Below are positions 52,742 to 60,556 of a stretch of 64,000 bases of DNA, piece after piece. The notes beneath the pieces are model-generated. The model did no database searches, was not told the DNA's origin, and saw nothing but the letters and a program-made list of their open reading frames with translations. The position numbers and the translations under genes were made by a program. Positions within the stretch are counted from its first letter, which is position 1; every line of letters starts with the position of its first letter. This stretch comes from Umezawaea sp049997955. GTDB lineage: Bacteria; Actinomycetota; Actinomycetes; Mycobacteriales; Pseudonocardiaceae. The stretch lies in assembly GCA_049997955.1 (NCBI GenBank), contig JAEBDY010000020.1, positions 1 to 64,000 on the forward strand. The letters run 5' to 3'.

Positions 52742-54559
52742 ATGGCGCTGCTGAAAACCGTGCGCGACCCGGCGCGGCTGCGTGAGCTGACCGCCGAGGA
52801 ACTCCGCGACCTCGCGGGGGAGATCCGCGCGTTCCTGATCGAGCAGGTCTCCGCGGCCGGGGGGCACCTCGGGCCCAACCTGGGTGTGGTGGAGCTGACC
52901 ATCGCGCTGCACACGGTGTTCGAGTCCCCGCGGGACCGGTTGCTGTGGGACACCGGGCACCAGTCCTACGTGCACAAGATCCTCACGGGCCGCCAGGCCG
53001 GGTTCGACCGGTTGCGCAGGTCGGACGGGCTCTCCGGCTACCCGAGCCGGGAGGAGTCCGAGCACGACCTGGTGGAGAACTCGCACGCGTCCACCGCGCT
53101 GTCGTATGCGGACGGGCTGGCCAGGGCGGACGCCCACCTCGGCCGACGCGACCGGGCGACCGTCGCGATCATCGGCGACGGCGCGATGACCGGCGGCATG
53201 GCCTGGGAGGCGCTCAACAACATCGCGGGCGGGCCGGAGCGGCCGCTCGTCATCGTGCTCAACGACAACCAGCGCTCCTACGCGCCGACCGTCGGCGGGC
53301 TGGCCGAGCACCTGGCCGACCTGCGCGCCGGGCGCGGACCGGGTGTGTTCGAACAACTCGGGCTCGGCTACCTCGGCCCCGTCGACGGTCACGACATCTC
53401 CGCCGTCCAGGACTCCCTGCGCCACGCGGTCGCGCTGGGCGGGCCGGTGGTGGTGCACGTGATCACCGCCAAGGGCAAGGGGTACCGGCACACCGAGACC
53501 AACGACCTCGACCTCGGCCACGCCGTCAAACCGATGGACCCGCGCACCGGGCGGGCGCTGAAGGCGTCGCCCCCGTCGTTCACGTCGGTGTTCGGCGAGA
53601 AGCTGGTCGAACTGGCCGAGCAGCGCGACGACCTGGTGGCGATCACGGCCGCGATGACCGAGCCGACCGGGCTCCTGCCGCTGCAGCGCAGGTTTCCGCA
53701 CCGGGTGATCGACGTCGGCATCGCCGAGCAGCACGCGGTCACGATGGCCGCCGGGTTGTCCATGGGCGGCGTGCACCCGGTGGTGGCCATCTACTCCACG
53801 TTCGTCAACCGCGCGCTCGACCAGCTGCTCATGGACGTCGCGCTGCACCGCCGCCCGGTGACGTTCGTCCTCGACCGGTCCGGGGTGACCGGCGACGACG
53901 GGCCGAGCCACAACGGCATGTGGGACCTGTCGGTGCTGCAGGTGGTGCCGGGGCTGCGGATCGCGGCGCCGCGGGACGGCACCCGGCTGGCCGAACTGCT
54001 GGCCGAGGCGGTGGCGTGGCGCGAAGGCCCGACGATGCTGCGGTTCCCCAAAGGCCCAGCCGGTGAGGACCTGCCTGCCACGGCGACGTTCAACGGGATC
54101 GACGTGCTGCGCCGCTCCGGCTCGCTCGACGTCCTGATCGTCGCGGTGGGTGCGCTGGCCGGGCTCGCGCTCACCGTCGCCGACGGTGTGCGGGCACAGG
54201 GCATCGGGGTGACGGTGGTGGACCCGAGGTGGGTCACCCCGGTCAACACCGCGCTGGCGGACCTGGCCCGCCGCCACCGGCTCGCGATCACGGTCGAGGA
54301 CAACAGCCGCGCGGGCGGTGTCGGTTCCGCGATCGCGCAGGCGCTGCGGGACGCCGACGTGCACACCCCGCTGCGCGAGTTCGGCATCCCGAGGCGGTTC
54401 CTCAGCCACGGGTCCAGGGCCGAGGTGCTCGCCGCCTGCGGGCTGACCGCGCAGAACATCACCAGGGCCGTGGCGGAACTGCTGACCGGCCTCGACACCG
54501 CACCGGCGGGCATCGACGCCCTCGACACCTGGCCGGTTCACGCAGGGGAGGAACGATGA
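52742..54559 (+). CDS. dxs: 1-Deoxy-D-xylulose-5-phosphate synthase
   Basis: The 605-residue thiamine-diphosphate enzyme catalyses the first MEP step. GGHLGPNLGVVELTIALH, GHQSYVHKILTGR, the TPP motif GDGAMTGGMAWEALNN and DRSGVTGDDGPSHNGMWD are all present. It is slightly shorter than housekeeping copies. ATG 52742 lies 237 bp after IspH with no gene between. The stop overlaps the IspG start as ATGA. DXS is usually rate-limiting, so a dedicated copy implies demand for a prenyl donor. Confidence 0.95.
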   Translation: MALLKTVRDPARLRELTAEELRDLAGEIRAFLIEQVSAAGGHLGPNLGVVELTIALHTVFESPRDRLLWDTGHQSYVHKILTGRQAGFDRLRRSDGLSGYPSREESEHDLVENSHASTALSYADGLARADAHLGRRDRATVAIIGDGAMTGGMAWEALNNIAGGPERPLVIVLNDNQRSYAPTVGGLAEHLADLRAGRGPGVFEQLGLGYLGPVDGHDISAVQDSLRHAVALGGPVVVHVITAKGKGYRHTETNDLDLGHAVKPMDPRTGRALKASPPSFTSVFGEKLVELAEQRDDLVAITAAMTEPTGLLPLQRRFPHRVIDVGIAEQHAVTMAAGLSMGGVHPVVAIYSTFVNRALDQLLMDVALHRRPVTFVLDRSGVTGDDGPSHNGMWDLSVLQVVPGLRIAAPRDGTRLAELLAEAVAWREGPTMLRFPKGPAGEDLPATATFNGIDVLRRSGSLDVLIVAVGALAGLALTVADGVRAQGIGVTVVDPRWVTPVNTALADLARRHRLAITVEDNSRAGGVGSAIAQALRDADVHTPLREFGIPRRFLSHGSRAEVLAACGLTAQNITRAVAELLTGLDTAPAGIDALDTWPVHAGEER

Positions 54560-55698
54560 CGACCGTCGCTCTGGGGATGCCCTCGCCACGCAAGGACGAG
54601 GTCCCGCTCGCGGTGGCCACGCGGCGAACCTCCCGCCGGATCATGGTGGGCAAGGTGCCGGTCGGCGGTGACGCGCCGGTGTCGGTGCAGTCGATGACCA
54701 CCACGCTCACCGCGGACATCGACGCCACTCTGCAGCAGATCGCCGAACTCACCGCGGCGGGCTGTGAAATCGTGCGGGTCGCCGTGCCGTCGGCGGACGA
54801 CGCGGCCGCGCTGCCGACGATCGCGCGCAAGTCGGGGATCCCGGTGATCGCCGACATCCACTTCCAGCCCAGGTACGTGTTCGCCGCGATCGACGCGGGT
54901 TGCGCCGCGGTGCGGGTCAACCCCGGCAACATCCGCCAGTTCGACGACCAGGTCGGCGCGATCGCCCGCGCCGCCAAGGACGCGGGCGTGCCGATCCGGA
55001 TCGGCGTGAACGCCGGGTCGCTGGACAAGCGGTTGCTGGAAAAGCACGGCGGCGTCACCCCGGAGGCGCTGGTGGAGTCGGCGTTGTGGGAGTGCTCGTT
55101 GTTCGAGGAGCACGACTACACCGACCTGAAGATCTCGGTCAAGCACCACGACCCGGTGGTGATGATCGAGGCGTACCGCAAACTCGCCGCCCGGTGCGAC
55201 TACCCGCTCCACCTCGGCGTGACCGAGGCGGGCCCCCGCTTCCAGGGCACGATCAAGTCCTCGGTCGCGTTCGGCGCGCTGCTGGCGGAGGGCATCGGCG
55301 ACACCATCCGGGTGTCGCTGTCCGCACCGCCGGTGGAGGAGGTCAAGGTCGGCGCGCAGATCCTGGAGTCACTCGGACTGCGGCCACGGGGACTGGACAT
55401 CGTGTCGTGCCCGTCCTGCGGCCGGGCCCAGGTCGACGTGCACACCCTCGCCGAGCGGGTCACCGCGGCGCTCGAGGAGTTCCCGGTGCCGTTGCGGGTG
55501 GCGGTGATGGGCTGTGTCGTCAACGGGCCGGGCGAGGCCCGCGAAGCCGACATCGGCGTCGCCGCCGGCAACGGCAAGGGCCAGATCTTCGTCAAGGGCA
55601 AGGTGATCCGCACGGTCCCGGAGTCGCAGATCGTGGAGACCCTCCTGGCCGAGGCTGCCCGCATCGCCGAGGAGATGGGCGTGGACGTCGAGGCGTGA
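54556..55698 (+). CDS. ispG: 4-Hydroxy-3-methylbut-2-enyl diphosphate synthase
   Basis: The 380-residue enzyme has the TIM-barrel half (PVSVQSMTTTLTADIDATL, ADIHFQPRYV, RVNPGNI). The C-terminal iron-sulfur domain has cysteines in IVSCPSCGRAQVD and GCVVNGPGEAREADIG. It converts MEcPP to HMBPP. It is the third gene of the ispH-dxs-ispG run, translationally coupled to dxs. Two other MEP genes (ispC, ispD/E/F) are not here and must come from the primary pathway. Confidence 0.95.
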   Translation: MTTVALGMPSPRKDEVPLAVATRRTSRRIMVGKVPVGGDAPVSVQSMTTTLTADIDATLQQIAELTAAGCEIVRVAVPSADDAAALPTIARKSGIPVIADIHFQPRYVFAAIDAGCAAVRVNPGNIRQFDDQVGAIARAAKDAGVPIRIGVNAGSLDKRLLEKHGGVTPEALVESALWECSLFEEHDYTDLKISVKHHDPVVMIEAYRKLAARCDYPLHLGVTEAGPRFQGTIKSSVAFGALLAEGIGDTIRVSLSAPPVEEVKVGAQILESLGLRPRGLDIVSCPSCGRAQVDVHTLAERVTAALEEFPVPLRVAVMGCVVNGPGEAREADIGVAAGNGKGQIFVKGKVIRTVPESQIVETLLAEAARIAEEMGVDVEA

Positions 55699-55748
55699 CC
55701 GGCCGCACCCGGTCGGACATCGCCGTCCCACAACAGGAGGAGTGCGCA

Positions 55749-55772
55749 GTGGTCGACTTCAAGGGCACCTGA
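55749..55772 (+). other. Seven-codon frame with a strong ribosome binding site
   Basis: AGGAGG (55735-55740) is followed eight bases later by GTG and the codons for VVDFKGT, then TGA. The sequence looks like the first residues of a short-chain dehydrogenase (typically xDFKGKVALVTG), so a downstream gene may have been cut off, leaving only its start. A terminator follows at once. Translation and function are doubtful. Confidence 0.3.
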
Positions 55773-55776
55773 CGGC

Positions 55777-55808
55777 GTGCGGTTCGCGCACGAACGCGCG
55801 AACCGCAC
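55777..55808. terminator. Terminator of the ispH-dxs-ispG run
   Basis: Perfect 13-bp arms, GTGCGGTTCGCGC and GCGCGAACCGCAC, with a 6-nt loop lie between the MEP genes and the convergent LuxR gene. It marks the likely right edge of the core cluster. Confidence 0.85.
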
Positions 55809-55826
55809 GTCGCCGACCACCGCGCG

Positions 55827-56219
55827 TCAATCCACGGTTTCACACGTGACACGCGGGGGCCACGAATCCGTTCGCAGGATCTCGAGGACGAACGCCCTCG
55901 AAACCAACGCGACACGATTCGGCGCCTGAAGCTTGTCGGACATGACGCGGACGTGGTAGTCGATGGTCTTCGAACTGAGGTACAACTCCCTCGACAACCG
56001 CCCGCTGGAGAAGCCGGCCGCGACACCCTCGAGGATCTTGGCCTGGAGGGAACTGAGGGTCCAGCAGCCGACCGGCTGGAGCGCGTCGCACTCGGCGGAG
56101 CCCGTCGCTCTCGTACCTGCCGGACCGGAGAGCACCTGCCCGAACCCGTGCTTTCGGGCGCAGCCCAAGTGGTGGTCGCAGCTCTGCATGTCGTTCCGCC
56201 GGTTATACATGCTACCCAT
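55827..56219 (-). CDS. Short LuxR-type regulator with Cys-rich N-terminus
   Basis: The 130-residue protein has a C-terminal LuxR/GerE helix-turn-helix: SSLQAKILEGVAAGFSSGRL, then SRELYLSSKTIDYHVRVMSD. The N-terminal half is short and holds four cysteines (14, 20, 44, 52) and HH at 16-17, arranged SCDHHLGC, with no receiver domain. It may bind a metal or redox signal, though this is speculation. ATG 56219 is chosen as the first Met with a GGG-rich leader; other starts are possible. It is the only DNA-binding regulator at the edge of the cluster and could recognise the 104-bp blocks. Confidence 0.7.
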   Translation of the reverse strand: MGSMYNRRNDMQSCDHHLGCARKHGFGQVLSGPAGTRATGSAECDALQPVGCWTLSSLQAKILEGVAAGFSSGRLSRELYLSSKTIDYHVRVMSDKLQAPNRVALVSRAFVLEILRTDSWPPRVTCETVD

Positions 56220-56357
56220 CCATTCCCGTACAGCCAGGTCAGGACCGCAATCGGAGAGATACGGGGTGAGGAGGTGCTGGAACCACGTCCCAGGTGGCCC
56301 CGCGACAGGAAGATCACCAGTTCGAGCACGTCCAACCCGGTGAGGAGACTCAGTCTT

Positions 56358-56678
56358 GTGTCCACAGTGGAACAGCTTCGAGGGACGACCGTGACGGCGC
56401 TCGCACGCGACACCAGGACCGCGGCGCCCGCGGCGGCGGACGCGCTGCTCAAGTCCCTGCACGAGGACCTGGGCAGGATGCAGGCCAGCGCACAACTGGA
56501 CGCGGTGCTGTGCCTGCTGGAGGCCGCCCGGCTGATGCTGCCCGCCCTCGACCGGGCGCGTGGTGAACTCGCCTGCGAAGACCTCGACCACATCCGCGCC
56601 ACCATGCGCGCCGCGTCGCTCTCGGTCCGCAGCTACCTGTGGTGGACCGCTGACAGCGATCCGGTCGCCGGGGAGTGA
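56358..56678 (+). CDS. Small helical protein of unknown function
   Basis: I do not recognise this 106-residue protein. It is almost entirely helical by composition (ADALLKSLHEDLGRMQASAQ then LDAVLCLLEAARLMLPALDR) and has no signal peptide. GTG 56358 follows AGGAG with 11-base spacing. It is divergent from the LuxR gene and convergent with the MFS gene. It could be a partner of the LuxR protein, but nothing proves this. Confidence 0.55.
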   Translation: MSTVEQLRGTTVTALARDTRTAAPAAADALLKSLHEDLGRMQASAQLDAVLCLLEAARLMLPALDRARGELACEDLDHIRATMRAASLSVRSYLWWTADSDPVAGE

Positions 56679-56750
56679 GGTGCCGCCGGACGCGCGCCTC
56701 CCGCCACGACCCCGAACGCTCCCGGGCTTCCGGCTGGACCTCACGGCCGG

Positions 56751-57980
56751 TTAGCCGCGCACCGCCGGGGCTCTCACCTGAGTCGCGCCGCGGAGGTCGG
56801 GCAGGAAGGTCATGGCGACCGCCGCACAGGCCATGAAGCCCGCGCACACCAGCAGACCGGCGCCCAACCCCGAGCCCGCCGCCAACACGCCCAGCGTGAG
56901 CGGAGCGAACGCGGACACACCACGCCCGATGTTGTAGCAGAACCCCGCACCGGTCGCCCGCACCCTGGTCGGGAACAACTCGCCGAGGTACGCGCCGAAG
57001 ATGCCCGCGTAGGCCGCGAAGAAGGCGAACATCGGGCCCAGCCACAGCAACGCCGTGCGGTCGGCGGCGACCACGTACAGCGGCAGGGTCAGCGCCACAC
57101 CGGCCAGCGACAGGACCAGCGCGTTCTTGCGGCCGATCCGATCGGCGATCAGGCCGAAGACGTTGTAGCCGACGAACATCCCGAGGTTGAGCACGATCAG
57201 GAACAGCGCGACCGTCGCGGGCGGGATGCCCTTGTCGGTCTGCAGGTAGGTCGGCAGCCACGTGGACGCGCCCCAGGCCCCGAACATCGCGAGCCCGGCC
57301 ACGATCGCACCGAGCACGGTGCGCTTGCGCAGCGTCGGGTCGAAGATCTCCGTCACCTTCACCGGCGTGGTCTTCTGCTCGGCCCATTCAGCCGACTCGC
57401 GGAAGAACACCCCGACGATGACCAGCGGGATCACCACGCCCACCCCACCGATGAGGAACAACAGGCGCCAGTCCGGCAGCAACGCACCCGACAGCACCGC
57501 GGCGACCACCCCGCCGACCGGGAACGAGCTGAGCACGAACGCGACCGCACGACCACGTTGCGCGGCAGGCCAGGTCTCGACCACGTAGGTCGACACCACT
57601 CCCCACACCCCGCCCAGTCCCACGCCCGCCAGGAAACGCAGCACCACGAACACCGCGAAACTCGGAACCACCACGATCGCCGCGGTGAACACGCCGAACA
57701 CCGCGAGCGAGACCATCAACGCCCGCTTGCGCCCGTAGTTGTCGGCGAGCCAGCCCGCGGTCAGGCTGCTCGCCCCGATGCCGAGCAAGGTCGCCGTGGC
57801 GAGCAGACCGCCCTGCGTCGTCGTCAGTCCAAGATCGGCACGGATCGCGGGCAACGCGAACGACAGCAGCAAGATCTCCAGCGCGTCGAACATGTAGGCG
57901 ACGAACGAGCCGATGAGCACAACCCACCTGTTGGATCCACGCAAGCCAACCAGTCCATTCAGTCGTCGGGGTTCCGTCAA
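56751..57980 (-). CDS. MFS transporter, aromatic acid:H+ symporter type
   Basis: The roughly 409-residue protein has twelve membrane helices. GWLADNYGRKRALMVSL between helices 2 and 3, FLAGVGLGGVWGV in helix 4 and LIADRIGRKNALVLS in the second half are the repeated MFS loops. FDALEILLLSFALPAIRADL at the N-terminus fits the AAHS/sugar-porter-like group. It may move benzoate-type compounds and could export the product or recycle PABA. The TTG at 57980 is the best guess; the exact start is uncertain. Confidence 0.82.
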   Translation of the reverse strand: MTEPRRLNGLVGLRGSNRWVVLIGSFVAYMFDALEILLLSFALPAIRADLGLTTTQGGLLATATLLGIGASSLTAGWLADNYGRKRALMVSLAVFGVFTAAIVVVPSFAVFVVLRFLAGVGLGGVWGVVSTYVVETWPAAQRGRAVAFVLSSFPVGGVVAAVLSGALLPDWRLLFLIGGVGVVIPLVIVGVFFRESAEWAEQKTTPVKVTEIFDPTLRKRTVLGAIVAGLAMFGAWGASTWLPTYLQTDKGIPPATVALFLIVLNLGMFVGYNVFGLIADRIGRKNALVLSLAGVALTLPLYVVAADRTALLWLGPMFAFFAAYAGIFGAYLGELFPTRVRATGAGFCYNIGRGVSAFAPLTLGVLAAGSGLGAGLLVCAGFMACAAVAMTFLPDLRGATQVRAPAVRG

Positions 57981-58996
57981 AGACTTCGTGTGATCATCAC
58001 TTCGCGGCCGCCGTCCCGTCCGACGGCTGTGACCAAGCGGGCTCGGCCTGTCTGCGTTCCTGGTCCTGAGCGCTGGTTCGATCGCCGAGAGCCGCCCGGA
58101 ACCGTGCGTCGTGCCGTGCCAGGGCGGCGATCGGCGCCAACACCACTCGTCCTCGGCGAACCGTCGAGCCGCAGCCGACTGATCGGCACCATCTCGGCGG
58201 GATGACACCTGACTCGTGAGCGTGACGCGGAGACGGCAGTTCTTGGCGGTCGCATTCAGAGCCCTGATGTTGCAACTGCAACAAAATCCTCCTTCGGTGC
58301 GCGATCGATCGCGAGCAACTTTACATTCACCGGAGAATCAGTTTGACGGGCGGCCGAGCACTGCACAAGCAAACAATCAAGTACGACCTTGCCCGATTCC
58401 TGCCCGGTTCGCAGTCATCGCGGACGCCGCACCGAGTCCCATTGCCCGGCAACTTGATCGCCCAAAAGGACGAAAGAGCTTGACCGTCCAGAAAGGACGA
58501 AACCGCGCCGCTTTGACCAGGAGAGTGACGATTCCGACCGACCTCGACGCCGCGAAACACCTCAGGCCCAGGTCAACAGCCGATGCCGGAGCGCCCCGAA
58601 TACCGCGGCACGGCCATGCGCCGGATCGGTCGACCCGAGATGTCATCGCCGGAAGGTGCGGCCCAATTGAGACGCATCGGTAAAGCTTCCTTCGATGAAC
58701 TGCTTGACTTTCCGGAGGTCAAGCCCGAATTCAACCACGCCGACAATAACTCGGGCATGTTCCGGTCAAGACCAAGTCTAAAGCGGATGGCTCAACGCGC
58801 CGGCAAGCTCCGCCCGGCGTACGATGCCGAACTTCCCGCAAGAGAGTTCGCCAGGAGCTTCTCACCGCGGAGGTGGGTACCGGCCTGTATCCCGAGACTC
58901 CGGTAACCGCATTCGACAGCCCGGAACCCCGCCGGAGCGATGGCGCCCTGACGACTTCGTCGACGCCTGGTCCGACCAAGCGGCCGTCGGGCGGGC
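57981..58996. other. Gene-poor kilobase
   Basis: No convincing gene is present. AT content rises between about 58250 and 58560 and again near 58680-58760. TGTTGCA-AC-TGCAACA (58268-58283) is a 7-bp-arm palindrome upstream of the MFS gene and a possible operator. A 107-codon plus-strand frame at 58583-58906 has no recognised family. A transposase remnant follows, so this may be the scar of an insertion. Confidence 0.45.
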
Positions 58997-59066
58997 CGTT
59001 GCGCGGTGGACGGCTGGTACAACCCCGACCGGACGCACAGCTCGATCGACCACACCCCGCCCGCCA
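58997..59066 (+). pseudogene. IS3/IS481-type transposase C-terminal remnant
   Basis: VDGWYNPDRTHSSIDHTPPA matches the rve-domain tail (WYN...R.HSS) of IS3/IS481 transposases. Nothing else of the transposase is present, so it is a small scar. Confidence 0.6.
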
Positions 59067-59100
59067 CCTGTCCCGCCCCGGCCGACCGGGGCGGGACAGG
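59067..59100. terminator. Hairpin terminator of the DJ-1/PfpI gene
   Basis: Perfect 13-bp arms, CCTGTCCCGCCCC and GGGGCGGGACAGG, with an 8-nt loop lie seven bases beyond the stop of the minus-strand gene. Confidence 0.8.
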
Positions 59101-59106
59101 GACTGC

Positions 59107-59823
59107 TCAGCGCTGCCAGACGGTGCCCCGGCGTTCGTGGTCCATCAGGTTCTCGACCCGGACCGCGAGGTCCGCGCCCAACTCGCGCCGCACCAGGTGC
59201 AGGGCGAGGTCGATGCCGGAGCTGACCGCACTCGCGGTGACCACGTCGCCGTCGTCCACCACGCGGGCGTCCTTGAGCACGCCACCGCGCTCGGTGACGT
59301 CCGCCTTGGTGAGGTGGTGCGTGGTGCACGGCCTGCCGGTGAGCAGCCCGGCCTCGGCGAGCAGGATCGTGCCGGTGCACAGGGCGGAGATGGTCAGGCC
59401 GGTGCGGGGCGCGGCTCGCAGCGCGGACGGAATCGTGCCCTTGGCGATCTCGCCCCAGATTCCCGGGCCGTTCCTCTGCCCGTAGCCGCCGCCGGGCACG
59501 ACGAGCAGATCCGCGTCGGCAGCGCTCAACCTCTTGGCCACGGTGAGCCTCATGCCGTGGAAAGCGGTGATCTCGCCGGGCCGGCCAGCGGTCACCAAGG
59601 ACACCTTGACGGCGCCGGAACTCATCCGGCCCGCGACCGCGAAGACCTCGTAGGGTCCGGTGTAGTCCAACTCCTCCGCGCCGTCGAAGACGAGGACCTG
59701 GACGCGCAGCGGGTTCTCCGGTGACCAGGAGGGCACCGTCGGGGCGGCTGTCGCGGCGGCGGTGGGGATGGCGGCGGCGAGGGGGGCGGCCGCGGCCGCG
59801 CTGAGCAGGGTTCGACGATTCAT
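59107..59823 (-). CDS. Tat-exported DJ-1/PfpI-family protein
   Basis: The 238-residue precursor has a twin-arginine start (MNRRTLLSAAAAAPLAAAI). A DJ-1/PfpI fold follows: VQVLVFDGAEELDYTGPYEV, LLVVPGGGYGQRN and the nucleophile elbow ISALCTGTILLAEAG with its Cys. The family includes isocyanide hydratases and AraC-type ligand domains, and the closest text is isonitrile-hydratase-like. Export is unusual for this family, so the role is uncertain. It is monocistronic with its own terminator. Confidence 0.8.
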   Translation of the reverse strand: MNRRTLLSAAAAAPLAAAIPTAAATAAPTVPSWSPENPLRVQVLVFDGAEELDYTGPYEVFAVAGRMSSGAVKVSLVTAGRPGEITAFHGMRLTVAKRLSAADADLLVVPGGGYGQRNGPGIWGEIAKGTIPSALRAAPRTGLTISALCTGTILLAEAGLLTGRPCTTHHLTKADVTERGGVLKDARVVDDGDVVTASAVSSGIDLALHLVRRELGADLAVRVENLMDHERRGTVWQR

Positions 59824-60556
59824 GCCTTGGTAGTCGTCCTGCCGAGTGCCGAAGTTCCCTTCGCTCACGGCCGTCGCCCCGATTCCCCCGCCACCGCGCG
59901 ACCTCCACCCGAGCTGTCCGTGCTCGAAATGTCTTGCTGTGAAATGAGACCCCGTGTTCAGTCGGGCTCGGCCGACCATCGTCCACAACGGACTCCAGCG
60001 GCGGTGCGCTTGCCACCACCGCACCACTGGGCTCCGCGGGCGAGACCGGCCTGCTCCCGTGCGTCGGCCGGCGCAGCGGTCGCGGGGTCCGTCGGACCCG
60101 GAGAAGTTGGCACTGCTCAGCCTCGGCGTTCGACCCGCGCGTCGCCGCACACCCCGACCGACACCCACGGGCAGCAGCGGGCGGCAAAGCTCAAGAATGC
60201 TAAAAGTATTCGCGCGAATTTTAGCTCGATGCGCCGAATTCGCAGTCGAACGACATTCGAACCACCCTTACGACCAACGGACCCCGCTAAGACACTGCCA
60301 AAAGGCCGCATCGATACGAAAACGCCGTCCACCTGTACGAAAAATTGCCACGACGTCTTGACCGAGCGCAGGTCATCGTCCACAGTCGGGTTGGACACGA
60401 TGCGTGCTCATCCGCGACAACCATTGCACCTCAACGGCATCGGATTCGAGCCGCAATGGTTCACCTCGGCAGTGCCACGGCCAATACCGAGGTGCGATGA
60501 GCGCTGGTCGGCTCCCTGCCACCGCAAGACCGAGACGTGCGGCGTGAGGACATGAG
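59824..60556. other. Divergent regulatory region, no gene seen
   Basis: This 733-bp gap separates the DJ-1/PfpI gene from the xylanase gene. It contains an AT-rich section (about 60180-60340), unusual for this genome, with the perfect 12-bp palindrome ATTCGCGCGAAT at 60208-60219. It is a likely regulator site for carbohydrate-controlled expression. I found no convincing coding region. Confidence 0.45.

Noticed and set aside
52628..54589. A 653-codon frame antisense to dxs, and a similar 529-codon frame at 41849-43438 antisense to pabAB
   Set aside because: Both are compositional shadows of strongly conserved genes and show no family motif or ribosome binding site.
58583..58906. A 107-codon plus-strand frame in the gene-poor kilobase
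   Set aside because: It has an ATG but no ribosome binding site or recognised motif. The late part is compositionally different from the early part.
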